From Paraburkholderia edwinii (GTDB lineage: Bacteria > Pseudomonadota > Gammaproteobacteria > Burkholderiales > Burkholderiaceae), in NCBI RefSeq assembly GCF_019428685.1, contig NZ_CP080096.1, positions 1,984,001 through 2,048,000 of the forward strand: a DNA stretch of 64,000 nucleotides, written 5' to 3'. Below the pieces are notes generated by a model, which did not search any database, was not told where the DNA came from, and saw nothing but the letters and a program-made list of their open reading frames with translations. This document shows positions 44,941-54,174 of the stretch, piece after piece. Each line of letters begins with the position of its first letter. The first letter of the stretch is position 1. The position numbers and the translations under genes were made by a program.

Positions 44941-45001
44941 GTCAAGGTGTGAGCGTCAAGGTGTGAGTCGTAACGAAACCGTAACGAAAACGTAACCGAA
45001 G
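44941..45001 (+). repeat. Direct repeats between permease and ATPase genes
   Basis: Two copies of GTCAAGGTGTGAG (44941 and 44955) are followed by three copies of an 11-bp unit, CGTAACGAAAC, CGTAACGAAAA and CGTAACCGAAG (44969-45001). They fill the gap before the ATPase ribosome site. They look like slippage-derived spacer; a role in translation of the ATPase is possible. Confidence 0.7.
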
Positions 45002-45009
45002 AGGTGAAG

Positions 45010-46203
45010 ATGGCGACCGTAGCGAATTCCGCGGGCCTCGCGAATGTGGCGGTGCGCGACCTCAAGGTGCAACTGGGCGCGAATACTGTCATCGACGCGC
45101 TCGATCTCGACGTGCGCGGCGGCGAGTTTGTCGTGCTGCTCGGCCCGTCCGGTTGCGGCAAGTCGACGCTGCTGCACAGCATTGCAGGGCTGATCGATGT
45201 GAGCGACGGCAGCATCGAGATCGGCGGCGAAGATATGACGTGGGCGGACCCGAAGGACCGCCGCGTCGCGCTCGTGTTCCAGTCGTACGCGCTGTATCCG
45301 ACGATGAGCGTCGAGCGCAACCTGTCGTTCGCGCTGCGCATCAACGGCACGCCGAAGGCCGAAATCGAGCGGCGCGTCTCGCGCGCGTCCGACATGCTGC
45401 AGCTGGGGCCGTTGCTCAAGCGCAAGCCCGCGCAGCTGTCGGGCGGACAGCGGCAGCGCGTCGCGATCGGCCGCGCGATCGTGCGCGAGGCCGACGTCTT
45501 CCTGTTCGATGAGCCGCTGTCGAATCTCGATGCCAAGCTGCGCACCGAACTGCGCCGCGAGCTCAAGCAACTGCACCAGCGCCTGAACGCGACGATGATC
45601 TACGTCACCCATGATCAGGTCGAGGCGATGACGCTCGCTACGCGCATGGCCGTGATGAAAAGCGGCGTGATCCAGCAGTTCGGCACGCCGGCCGAGGTGT
45701 ACGCGCGGCCCGAGAACCTGTTCGTCGCCACCTTTCTCGGCTCGCCGGCGATGAATCTGATCAATGGCACGCTCGCGGTGCAAAACAACGGCGTGCGTTT
45801 CGTCGGTGCGCATTTCACGCTCGATGTATCGCGCTATCCGTTTCGCGAGACGCCCGTGGCGGGCCGGCCCTGCGTGCTCGGCGTGCGGCCCGAGGACGTG
45901 CGTGTGCAGATCGGCGGTAGCGCGGGTGGCACCGGTAGCACCGGCCGCAGTGGCGTGGAAACCGGCGGCAGTGCAAGCGAAAACCTCGGCGAAAATCTCA
46001 GCAACAACGACGGCGAGCGTGCAAAAGTGTCGCTTGTCGAACCAATGGGTAACCACCGCGTTATTTGGCTCGATTATCATGGCGCGCAGATCGCGTCGAT
46101 CGATCAACAGAAAACGCCGGTCGCGGTGGGTGACACCATCGCGTATACGGTCGACGGCGCCCATATCTCGCTGTTCGACGAGGCCAGCAGCATGCGCCTC
46201 TGA
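45010..46203 (+). CDS. Sugar ABC transporter ATP-binding protein (MalK/UgpC-like)
   Basis: A 397-residue ATPase with all catalytic motifs: Walker A GPSGCGKST, Q-loop FQSYALYP, signature LSGGQRQR, Walker B FLFDEPLSNLD and H-loop VTHDQVEA. The C-terminal MalK-type OB/TOBE region has VLGVRPEDVRVQI, but is split by a Gly/Ser/Asn-rich stretch of about 35 residues (for example GGTGSTGRSGVETGGSASEN). The ATG at 45010 has GAGGTGAAG just before it. It powers the importer of the two preceding permeases. Confidence 0.94.
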   Translation: MATVANSAGLANVAVRDLKVQLGANTVIDALDLDVRGGEFVVLLGPSGCGKSTLLHSIAGLIDVSDGSIEIGGEDMTWADPKDRRVALVFQSYALYPTMSVERNLSFALRINGTPKAEIERRVSRASDMLQLGPLLKRKPAQLSGGQRQRVAIGRAIVREADVFLFDEPLSNLDAKLRTELRRELKQLHQRLNATMIYVTHDQVEAMTLATRMAVMKSGVIQQFGTPAEVYARPENLFVATFLGSPAMNLINGTLAVQNNGVRFVGAHFTLDVSRYPFRETPVAGRPCVLGVRPEDVRVQIGGSAGGTGSTGRSGVETGGSASENLGENLSNNDGERAKVSLVEPMGNHRVIWLDYHGAQIASIDQQKTPVAVGDTIAYTVDGAHISLFDEASSMRL

Positions 46204-46227
46204 CCAGCACCGGCAGACGGAGGCACT

Positions 46228-47253
46228 GTGGCAACCCTGAAAGACGTGGCGCGGCGCGCCGGAGTCGGGCTTTCGACGGCTTCGCGCGCGATTTCCGGTA
46301 AAGGCCCGGTGTCGGCCGACGCGGCTGCACGCGTGCACGCGGCCATCGCGGAGCTGAATTTCCGGCCGTCGTCGATCGGGCGGGCGATGGCGACACGCTC
46401 GCTCGGCATCATCGGCCTCTTTGTACCGACCTTCTTCGGCTCGTACTACGGCACGATCCTCAAGGAAACCGACACGCAGCTGCGCTCCGTGCACCGTCAT
46501 GTGGTGGTGGCCACCGGTTGCGGCGAGGCGTCGCCGCGCGATCAGGCGATGGAAGCGGTGCGCTTTCTGATCGGGCGCGATTGCGACGGTGTGGTAGTAA
46601 TCAGCCACGATCTGCACGACGAAGACCTGCACGCGCTGCACCGCATGCATCCGCGCGTCGTATTCCTGAACCGCGCGTTCGATGCGATGCCCGACGCGTC
46701 GTTCTGCGCCGATCACCGGCGCGGCGGCGAACTCGCGGCGTCGACGCTGCTTACGCACGGTCACCGGCAGATCGCGGTCATTTCCGGGCCGTTCACCGCA
46801 TCGGACAATATCGAGCGCCTCAGCGGATTCTTCGACGAACTCGCGCGCCACGGCATTGCGCGCGAAACGGTGCCGCTGATCGAATCGGACTTCTCGCCCG
46901 AAGGCGGCTATGCGGCCGCGCAAACGCTGCTCGATACGAAACGGCCGTTCACAGCGCTGTTTGTCGCGAACGACACGATGGCGATCAGCGTACTCGCGAA
47001 ATTCCAGCAGGCCGGCATCGTCGTGCCGCGCGACGTTTCCGTGATCGGCTACGACGACGATTACGCCGCCGCGTACGCTGCGCCCGCGCTGACCTCGGTG
47101 CATATTCCGACCGCCGAGCTCACGCAGAACGCAGTCCGTTGGCTGATCAACCGCTGCTATCGCACGTCGTGGGATATCGAGCGCGAGTTTCCGGTGACGG
47201 TGACGATGCGCGCGTCGGTCGGGCCGGCGCCGCGCATCGCGATCAACGCATAA
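46228..47253 (+). CDS. LacI-family repressor of the beta-glucoside operon
   Basis: A 341-residue LacI/GalR regulator. The HTH (TLKDVARRAGVGLSTASRAI) and hinge (FRPSSIGRAMATRS) are intact. The effector domain has HGHRQIAVISGPFT, ALFVANDTMAISVL and VIGYDDDYAAAYAAPALTSV. The start is GTG at 46228 with GGAGG. It is the last gene of the operon and should bind the palindrome at 40067-40080, released by a sugar that enters through the transporter. Confidence 0.94.
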   Translation: MATLKDVARRAGVGLSTASRAISGKGPVSADAAARVHAAIAELNFRPSSIGRAMATRSLGIIGLFVPTFFGSYYGTILKETDTQLRSVHRHVVVATGCGEASPRDQAMEAVRFLIGRDCDGVVVISHDLHDEDLHALHRMHPRVVFLNRAFDAMPDASFCADHRRGGELAASTLLTHGHRQIAVISGPFTASDNIERLSGFFDELARHGIARETVPLIESDFSPEGGYAAAQTLLDTKRPFTALFVANDTMAISVLAKFQQAGIVVPRDVSVIGYDDDYAAAYAAPALTSVHIPTAELTQNAVRWLINRCYRTSWDIEREFPVTVTMRASVGPAPRIAINA

Positions 47254-47329
47254 CGGCGCGCGGCCGTCTTTCAACTACTGCGAACTATCGCGAACTACGG
47301 CGGCGAACGACGGCGGCGAACTACGGCGT

Positions 47330-48478
47330 TTAGAAGCGCGTTCTCAGGCCCACGGTTCCCACCACCTGATTCGCCGTCGAAGAAGCGCCGCCCGAGTTGT
47401 TGATAAACGCGACATAGCCGTGCCCGGTCACATGCTGGTACATCGCCTCGGCATAGACGTCGGTGCGCTTCGAAAACGAGTAAAGCGCCTGCACGTTGAT
47501 CTGATTCCACTTGGGATCGGCGCCGAATGTGCTGGTCTTCGTTACGTGCCCATCGGTGTACGTGTAGGCGGCGCCGAGCGTGATGGCGGGCGTTAACGCG
47601 TACTTGCCGTTCAGCTCGTAGTTATCGAAGCGCAGCGTGCCGTTGTCCGAGCCGAACGCCTTGGTCCCCTGAAACTGGCTATGCGAATACACGAAGCCCA
47701 CCAGCGCGGGACCGTACCCATAGTTGATACCGGCTGTCGCCGTGCGCTGCACGTTCGAGCCGAGCACGAAGCCGGCCGTGCCGTTCGCAGGCGACTCGTT
47801 GGTATCGATCACGCCCGCCGTATTCGTGCTGTTCGAGCCGTCGATCTGCAGATAGCCCGCGCCGATATTGAGTGACCGGTAGTGGTAACTGGCGCCGAAG
47901 CTATACGCGCGATTGAGCGCGAAATCGTCGTTGTTCGAGAACGCGTACAGGCCGCCGAACTTGAAGCCCGCGAAGTCGGGGCTCATGTATTTGACCGCAT
48001 TGTTGATGCGAAAGCCGTGGTTCAGCTCGTCGTTGTCGAACGGGTGCGCGAAGCCCGTGTCGCCGAACGTGCCTGCAACGGCCGACAGCGGCAAGACGAA
48101 GTCGGTGTTCGAGTCGTACTGGCGGCCCAGCGTGATCGAGCCTAACCGCTCACTGGTCAAGCCGACAAATGCTTGCCGCCCGAATAGCTTGCTGTCCTGA
48201 CCGAGCTTGCCGTTCTGTACGTTAAAGCCGTTCTCGAGAACGAAGATGGCCTTCAGACCGCTGCCCAGATCTTCCGAACCGCGCAGTCCGAAGCGGCTGC
48301 CATTGATTTCGCCGCTTGTTGCCTGAAATAGCGGCCCGCGTGCATTCCCTTTCGCAACGTTGTTCGTGTAGATCAGGCCCGCGTCGATGATGCCGTACAA
48401 CGTCACCGAGCTTTGCGCATGAGCCGTACTCGACGCGGCGGAAACAATCGCCGCGGCAGCAACCAACTTCTTGACCAT
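47330..48478 (-). CDS. Burkholderia-type OmpC-family porin
   Basis: A 382-residue outer-membrane porin. The signal peptide ends at TAHAQ, then SSVTLYGIIDAGLIYTNNV opens the barrel. Alternating strand patterns run throughout, for example RLGSITLGRQYDSNTDFVL and AAYTYTDGHVTKT, and the protein ends in a terminal Phe (VGLRTRF), the outer-membrane assembly signal. It forms a trimeric 16-strand channel for small solutes. It lies tail to tail with the sugar operon, so a link to sugar uptake is possible but not shown. Confidence 0.95.
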   Translation of the reverse strand: MVKKLVAAAAIVSAASSTAHAQSSVTLYGIIDAGLIYTNNVAKGNARGPLFQATSGEINGSRFGLRGSEDLGSGLKAIFVLENGFNVQNGKLGQDSKLFGRQAFVGLTSERLGSITLGRQYDSNTDFVLPLSAVAGTFGDTGFAHPFDNDELNHGFRINNAVKYMSPDFAGFKFGGLYAFSNNDDFALNRAYSFGASYHYRSLNIGAGYLQIDGSNSTNTAGVIDTNESPANGTAGFVLGSNVQRTATAGINYGYGPALVGFVYSHSQFQGTKAFGSDNGTLRFDNYELNGKYALTPAITLGAAYTYTDGHVTKTSTFGADPKWNQINVQALYSFSKRTDVYAEAMYQHVTGHGYVAFINNSGGASSTANQVVGTVGLRTRF

Positions 48479-48777
48479 CCTGGTTCCTCTCGCAAGAGTC
48501 TGTTATTGAGGCTGGCCAGTATTGAAGACTCGTGCGGCTTAAGGAAGACAGGATCGGTAAACAGATTGTTTCTGATTCGTCGATTAATCGCAATGTTCGT
48601 GAGTGGCTAATGGCGTACGCAATCAATTCCACACTGGAAAAACAGATGTGAATGAGTTTTCGAGTGCGCGCGATTGTTAACTTGACAGACGTGACAAGAT
48701 TAACGCGTGGCTTACGAGCGCGATGTCGGAAAGCTCATTGAAGCGTGAGAAAGCGGGCGTGGCATCCGCATGCATGC
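48479..48777. promoter_or_regulatory. 299-bp porin promoter region
   Basis: No gene is seen. The region lies upstream of the porin and downstream of the acyl-CoA ligase, both reading left. It is more A/T-rich (for example around 48575-48700), as expected for a strong promoter, but I cannot place -35 and -10 boxes with confidence. Confidence 0.4.
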
Positions 48778-50391
48778 TCATGGTTCAGCAACGAACCGTT
48801 CCCGCAGCATGTATTTCTGGATCTTCCCCGAAGGCGTTTGCGGAAAGCTGTCGACAAAGCGCCAATGCCGCGGCGTCTTGAACGCCGCGAGATGCCGGCG
48901 GCAGTGGTCGAACAGCTGGTCTTCGCTGATCTGTGCGCCTGCCGCGGTGCGAATGAATGCGACCACCACTTCGCCCCACGTTGCGTCCGGCGCGCCGACT
49001 ACGGCCGCATCGGCCACGCCGGGATAGGTCACGAGCACGTCCTCGATTTCGCGCGGGTAGATGTTTTCGCCGCCGCGAATGATCACGTCCTTCAGGCGGC
49101 CGTGAATACTGCAATAGCCGTCGGGATCGATACTGCCGAGGTCGCCTGTGCGCAACCAGCCATGCGTATCGATTGCGTGGGATGTCGCTTCCGGATTGTC
49201 GAAATAGCCGCGCATCACGGCGTAGCTGCGCACGCGGATCTCGCCGATTTCGCCGAGCGGCAAGATCGCTTCGGTGTGCGGATCGACGATTTTCACCTCG
49301 GCGTTCGGCATCGGGCGGCCCACCGTCAAGGCGCGCCGTTCGAACGGCTCGTCGGGACGCGTGTGCGTGATGTACGGCGAATGCTCGGTCAGACCGAAGC
49401 CGATCGTGACGCGCGCGGACACCGTGCGTTCGATCCGCTCGGCGAGTTCGGCTGTGACCGGCGCGCCGCCGAGCGCGGCAATCCGCCACGACGACAGGTC
49501 GCGCTGCGCGAGTGTCGGATGCTCGAGCATCGCGATCGCCATGGTCGGCACCGAAAGCGTGATCGAACCGCGCTCGGATTCGATGAGTTCGAGCATCAGG
49601 CCCGCGTCGAAGCCCGGCAGCATCACGTGTGTGCCGCCCGTTTGCAGCGCGCCGAGCGTGACGAGCCCGCAGCCGGCGGTATGAAACATCGGCAGCGGGT
49701 TGATCCAGACGTCGCGCTCGCGCGCGCCGCTCGCTCCGGCGGAAAAGCGCGCGTTATTCACGAGCCCGCGATGATGGAGCATCGCGCCTTTCGGAAAACC
49801 GGTCGTGCCGGACGTGTACTGGATTTGCGCGATATCGCCGGGTTTCACCGCGGGCAGCCGCGCAGCCGGCAATTCGTCGGCGCTGGCATACGGCAGGTCG
49901 TGCAGCGACGTGATCTCGCGCAGCGCCGGCAATTGCGCGCGCACGCCGGCCAGCGTCGCGAGCATGTCGCGGTCGCGATAGTGCGGCACGGCGAAGCAGC
50001 CGGCCGCGCGCGACTGTTTGAGCACGTACACAAGCTCCGCTTCCTTGAACGCCGGATTGACCGTGACGAGCACGAGCCCCGCGAGCGCCGCGCCGAATTC
50101 GAGCAACAGCCATTCGGGGCTGCTATTGCTCCAAACGGCGATATGTTCGCCGGGCGCAAAGCGCCGCGAGAGCCCGAGCGCGATCCGCTCGGACGCGTTC
50201 AGCAATTCGCTGTAGGTCCACGCGCGGCGCGCGTGGCGATCCGCGCTGCCTTCAACCAGGGCGATTTCGCCTGCGAATACGCGGGCGGCGCTGCGCAGCA
50301 CGTCGCCGACGGTTCGTTCAATGACGGGGTTCGAGGTATCGGGCAGCCAGTGCGAATGCACGAGGCGCGGGCGGGCGGAAGACGGAGTCAT
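48778..50391 (-). CDS. AMP-dependent acyl-CoA synthetase/ligase
   Basis: A 537-residue member of the ANL superfamily. The P-loop is IQYTSGTTGFPKGAML; other landmarks are GFGLTEHSPYITHT, WLRTGDLGSIDPDGY and GRLKDVIIRGGENIYPREIE, with the catalytic Lys in TPSGKIQKYML. It should activate a fatty or aromatic acid to its CoA thioester through an acyl-AMP. The ATG at 50391 has AAGGGA upstream. The next upstream gene is a FAD monooxygenase on the same strand, 169 bp away, suggesting a shared degradation route; the substrate is unknown. Confidence 0.92.
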   Translation of the reverse strand: MTPSSARPRLVHSHWLPDTSNPVIERTVGDVLRSAARVFAGEIALVEGSADRHARRAWTYSELLNASERIALGLSRRFAPGEHIAVWSNSSPEWLLLEFGAALAGLVLVTVNPAFKEAELVYVLKQSRAAGCFAVPHYRDRDMLATLAGVRAQLPALREITSLHDLPYASADELPAARLPAVKPGDIAQIQYTSGTTGFPKGAMLHHRGLVNNARFSAGASGARERDVWINPLPMFHTAGCGLVTLGALQTGGTHVMLPGFDAGLMLELIESERGSITLSVPTMAIAMLEHPTLAQRDLSSWRIAALGGAPVTAELAERIERTVSARVTIGFGLTEHSPYITHTRPDEPFERRALTVGRPMPNAEVKIVDPHTEAILPLGEIGEIRVRSYAVMRGYFDNPEATSHAIDTHGWLRTGDLGSIDPDGYCSIHGRLKDVIIRGGENIYPREIEDVLVTYPGVADAAVVGAPDATWGEVVVAFIRTAAGAQISEDQLFDHCRRHLAAFKTPRHWRFVDSFPQTPSGKIQKYMLRERFVAEP

Positions 50392-50560
50392 CGAGCGATT
50401 CCCTTCGTTGTTTGACGGGCAGGTCCGCAGCGAGGCGTTGTCCCGTTGATGAAACAACGAAGGGCCGTTATTTATTCCGCGAAACGCAGCGAGGGGGTTA
50501 ATTGATCAAGTTTGATGGATTGTTCGAGACCGCCAGTCAATTCGTTCCGCAATTCGGGCG

Positions 50561-52198
50561 TCAGACTATCCGTGCATGCTTCAACCACGTGCCGATGGCA
50601 TTGGCCGAAGCCTGCGCGCTGCGCCAGCCGAGATAGCCGTCGGGCCGCACGATCCAGACCATGCCGCTGATGGCGCCATGCGCGCCGAACGCGGCTGCGA
50701 ATGCGCCGGCCGCGTCGGTTAACAGCGTGAATGTTTCGTCGCGTGGCGGCGTGCAACCGGGCGCTGCGATCAGCAAAGCCGAAGCGGCCGAGCCGAGCGC
50801 CGCATGCAAGGCGCGATAAGCGTCGGCGAACGCCGCGACCTGCGCGGCGAGTGGTGCGCCTTGTGCATCGATATAGCCGAGCAGCGTATGTCGGCCACGC
50901 CCGATGCGCTCGTGCAGCCGCACCGGATGGCCGACGAATGCCTGTGCGAGGCCGGCCGCGTCGGGCGCGCGGTCGCCGGGGGCGGGCAGTTCGGGCGGCA
51001 GTTGCGGGCATTCATCGGCGACGATCGCGCTATCGCGATAGCCGACCAGCAACTGCGTTTCGCGCATGCCGGGCAACGCAGCCTGTTGCGCGAGCACATT
51101 ATTCATCGCGCGCGTCGTCGATTCGACGACATCGAGGCCGACCGGCCGGCGCTCATCGGAATAGCTGTCGAGCAGCGTAGGCTGCGCCAGCCCGCGTGCG
51201 ACGAGCGACAGCTTCCACGCGAGGTTGTGTGCGTCCTGCAGGCCCGTGTTCATGCCCTGGCCGCCGACCGGCGGATGAATATGCGCGGCGTCGCCCGCAA
51301 TCAACACGCGGCCGTGGCCGTAGGACGGCACGATACGATGGCTCACGCGATAGACCGACGACCAGCGCTGATTCGACAGGCGCGTGCCGTCGGGCAGCGC
51401 GGGCAGCATCAGCGTGCGGATCTGTTCGGCATCGGGGGCTTCATTTGCGGCCGTGCCGGTGCGCGGCTCGGCAAGCCGCGAGGCGAGTTCCTCCGACGAA
51501 ACGATCACCGAAAGCCGATAGCGCTGCGCCGAACCGCGCACCGGCACGGCCGCGAGCGACGACACCGCGCGTGTGGGATCGGACCAGTTGAAGCGGTACA
51601 TCGGCCCGCGCGGCAGGGCCCAATCGACATCGACGTCGGCAAGCGCAAATGTCTGCGGATAGCGCGCGCCTTCGTACGGCAGATTCAGTTGCGTGCGCAC
51701 CGTGCTGCGCGCGCCGTCGCAGCCGACGAGCCACTGGCAGCGCAGCGTATGCGTCTCGCCTTGCGGTCCGCGCAAAACGGCCGCTACATCGTCGGGCGTT
51801 TCGCTGAAGGCCTCGAGTGTCCAGTCATAGTCGACGTGGCCCCCGTGCCGCTGCAACGCGGTTTCAAGCAACCGCTCGGTATCGAATTGCGCAAGCGACA
51901 GCGCGCCGTACGGCAGCCCCGGCAGCAGCGACAGCTGCATGCCGCCCGCGGGCGCGCCGTCCTGCCAGGTTTCGATGCCGGTCAACCACACGCCCGCATC
52001 GATTGCGGCATCGGCGATACCGATATCGTCGAACACTTCAAGCGTGCGCGCGGTCACGCCGAGCGCCTTGCAGAAAAACGTTCGGCTCGCCTGGCGGTCG
52101 ATCACGCAGGCATCGATGCCGTCGCGGCGCAATTCCGCGGCGAGCAGCAGGCCGACAGGGCCCGCGCCGACGATAAGCACCTCTGTGGCGTTCTGCAT
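50561..52198 (-). CDS. FAD-dependent aromatic monooxygenase (PheA/TfdB-type)
   Basis: A 545-residue class A flavoprotein monooxygenase. The FAD motif is VLIVGAGPVGLLLAAEL, the second motif is LVGCDGARSTVR, and the GD motif is VLIAGDAAHIHPPVGGQGMN. The C-terminal domain is thioredoxin-like, as in phenol hydroxylase-type proteins. It should hydroxylate a phenolic or polyketide-like ring using NAD(P)H and oxygen. The ATG at 52198 has GGGAGGAC upstream. It is divergent from a berberine-bridge-type oxidase across 471 bp. Confidence 0.9.
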   Translation of the reverse strand: MQNATEVLIVGAGPVGLLLAAELRRDGIDACVIDRQASRTFFCKALGVTARTLEVFDDIGIADAAIDAGVWLTGIETWQDGAPAGGMQLSLLPGLPYGALSLAQFDTERLLETALQRHGGHVDYDWTLEAFSETPDDVAAVLRGPQGETHTLRCQWLVGCDGARSTVRTQLNLPYEGARYPQTFALADVDVDWALPRGPMYRFNWSDPTRAVSSLAAVPVRGSAQRYRLSVIVSSEELASRLAEPRTGTAANEAPDAEQIRTLMLPALPDGTRLSNQRWSSVYRVSHRIVPSYGHGRVLIAGDAAHIHPPVGGQGMNTGLQDAHNLAWKLSLVARGLAQPTLLDSYSDERRPVGLDVVESTTRAMNNVLAQQAALPGMRETQLLVGYRDSAIVADECPQLPPELPAPGDRAPDAAGLAQAFVGHPVRLHERIGRGRHTLLGYIDAQGAPLAAQVAAFADAYRALHAALGSAASALLIAAPGCTPPRDETFTLLTDAAGAFAAAFGAHGAISGMVWIVRPDGYLGWRSAQASANAIGTWLKHARIV

Positions 52199-52669
52199 GA
52201 TGCGTCGTCCTCCCGATTGTTCTGCGTTCGCATGGAAGTGTGGTGCGGAGCGACGTGCGGCAGCGCACATTCGCGCTCGGCCGCCGGCCGTCACGATGAT
52301 AGGCGATCCGTCCGGGGATGACGAGCGCAGGGTGCCCGCCGAACGCGGTGGCCGCGGTGGCCGCAGTGGCCGCAGTGGCGTTAGATCGGGAAGTTAGGAT
52401 CGCTAGCCGTTAATTGACTTAGCAGATTCGAGTGTTCCCAGCGGATTGTTCTGTGTTGAGACACAGGTGCAGACCGTCGCTACGTGGCCTGCGCCACGTG
52501 GCCTAATGACGCATCGCTCATGGAATAACGCATGGATCCCGGCTGTTCTGATTACATCGCCGCCGTTCTCTCCCATGTCTTCCGCTTTTGACGGCACAGC
52601 CTTTTTCAGCCCGTCCGGTCACATCCGGACCGTGAAATGACCCCTTCGACTCTTTCTGAGGAAGAAACA
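52199..52669. promoter_or_regulatory. 471-bp divergent region between the two flavoprotein genes
   Basis: No gene is supported. It holds a 9-bp tandem repeat at 52348-52380 and two copies of ACGTGGCCT near 52480-52500. It should carry the divergent promoters of the monooxygenase and the oxidase. Confidence 0.45.
52348..52380. repeat. 9-bp tandem repeat (GTGGCCGCA), 3.7 copies
   Basis: One copy of GTGGCCGCG, two copies of GTGGCCGCA and a partial copy run head to tail, 150 bp before the monooxygenase start. This is a short slippage-prone array in a non-coding gap. Confidence 0.65.
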
Positions 52670-54058
52670 ATGCACGCAGCCACGCTGAAGCAGCGCGACG
52701 GCAAGAACGTCGACCCTGCAGCCCTCGACACATTCCGCAGCGAATTCAAAGGAGAGGCCTTATCGCCCGGTGACGAAGGTTATGAAGCGGCACGCACGAT
52801 CTGGAATGCGAGCATCGATAAACATCCGGGCCTCATAGCACGTTGCGCCAGCGCATCTGACGTGATTCGCGCAGTGAAGTTCGCGCGTGCGAACAATCTG
52901 CCCGTGTCGGTGAAGAGCGGCGGCCACAATGTCGCGGGCCGTTCGCTGTGCGACGACGGTCTCGTGATCGATCTGTCGATGATGAAGAAGGTATCGGTCG
53001 ACGCCGGCACGCGCACGGTTCACGTGCAGGCCGGCGCGCTGCTCGCCGATCTCGACCGCGAGACGCACGTGCATGGGCTCGCGGTGCCGGCCGGCGTCGT
53101 GTCGAAGACCGGCGTCGCGGGGCTTACGCTCGGCGGCGGGGTCGGCTACCTCGTGCGCAAATATGGGCTGACCATCGATAACCTGCTGTCGTGTGAAGTG
53201 GTGACCGCGGACGGCGATCTCGTCACGGCAAGCGCCGATGCGAACCCCGATCTGTTCTGGGGGCTACGCGGCGGCGGAGGCAATTTCGGCGTGGTCACGT
53301 CGTTTGTGTTCCGCGCGCATCCGGTGAAGACGGTGCTCGGCGGTTTGCTGATCTATCCGCGCATCGATGCGCGCGACGTGCTGCGCCATTTCCGCGAGTT
53401 CATGGCAACGGCGCCCGAGGAACTGACCGCGTACTCGGCCTTGCTGTCGACGCCGGACGGCGTGCCGGCGGTCGGCGTACTGGTCTGCTATTGCGGCGAT
53501 CTGACCGAGGGCGAGCGCGTGCTCGCGCCGCTGCGCCAGTTCGGCGCGCCGATGCTCGATGCGATCGAGGCGATGCCGTTCCCGGTCATGCAGTCGATGC
53601 TCGAGCAATCGTTCCCGGACAAGTCGTACAACTACTGGAAATCGACCTTCGTCAAATCGTTCAGCGACGATGTGATCGATCTGCTGATCGAGCATATGGA
53701 GCGTCCGAAGTCGCCGCTGACGACGGTCGTGATCGAGTACTACGGGGGCGCGCCGACGCGCGTGCCGGTCGCGGAAACCGCGTTTCCGCATCGCGACCAT
53801 CTGTACTACATCAACATCATGCCGCAGTGGCTCGAACCGGCCGACAACGATCAGCATGTTGCCTGGGCGCGGGCCCTGTTCGATGCGCTACGGCCGTATT
53901 CGAACGGCGCTTATCTGCCGAATTTCTTCAGCGACGAAGTGCCCGAACAAAGCCAGGTTGCGTATGGCGATAACTATGCACGGCTCGCCGAACTGAAGTC
54001 CAAGTACGATCCGACGAACTTCTTCAGCCTCAACCAGAACATTAAACCGACCCGCTAG
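52670..54058 (+). CDS. FAD-linked oxidase of the berberine-bridge (PCMH/BBE) family
   Basis: A 462-residue flavo-oxidase. The FAD domain has SVKSGGHNVAGRS, where His86 is the usual covalent FAD attachment site. The block VPAGVVSKTGVAGLTLGGGVGYL lacks the Cys that gives a second FAD link in many BBE proteins, so attachment is probably by His only. The C-terminal BBE motif is YGDNYARLAELKSKYDPTNF. No signal peptide is seen. It may oxidise an alcohol, sugar or phenolic compound. The ATG at 52670 follows GAGGAAG; an earlier frame start at 52637 is weaker. Confidence 0.92.
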   Translation: MHAATLKQRDGKNVDPAALDTFRSEFKGEALSPGDEGYEAARTIWNASIDKHPGLIARCASASDVIRAVKFARANNLPVSVKSGGHNVAGRSLCDDGLVIDLSMMKKVSVDAGTRTVHVQAGALLADLDRETHVHGLAVPAGVVSKTGVAGLTLGGGVGYLVRKYGLTIDNLLSCEVVTADGDLVTASADANPDLFWGLRGGGGNFGVVTSFVFRAHPVKTVLGGLLIYPRIDARDVLRHFREFMATAPEELTAYSALLSTPDGVPAVGVLVCYCGDLTEGERVLAPLRQFGAPMLDAIEAMPFPVMQSMLEQSFPDKSYNYWKSTFVKSFSDDVIDLLIEHMERPKSPLTTVVIEYYGGAPTRVPVAETAFPHRDHLYYINIMPQWLEPADNDQHVAWARALFDALRPYSNGAYLPNFFSDEVPEQSQVAYGDNYARLAELKSKYDPTNFFSLNQNIKPTR

Positions 54059-54174
54059 GCGATCCGGGTGGCGATCCCGGGTTGCGCCCGGATTGCAGCC
54101 GTTTTTGCCCTGCGATTCATCGCAGTTTTTTGCCTCGCGCGCGGTTGGGGCCCGCGCCGGGGCGGAGTTCACGC

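Noticed and set aside
44956..47274. A 772-codon open frame on the minus strand
   Set aside because: It lies antisense to the sugar ATPase and LacI genes, has an Arg/His-rich composition and no family motif. High third-position G/C creates such frames.
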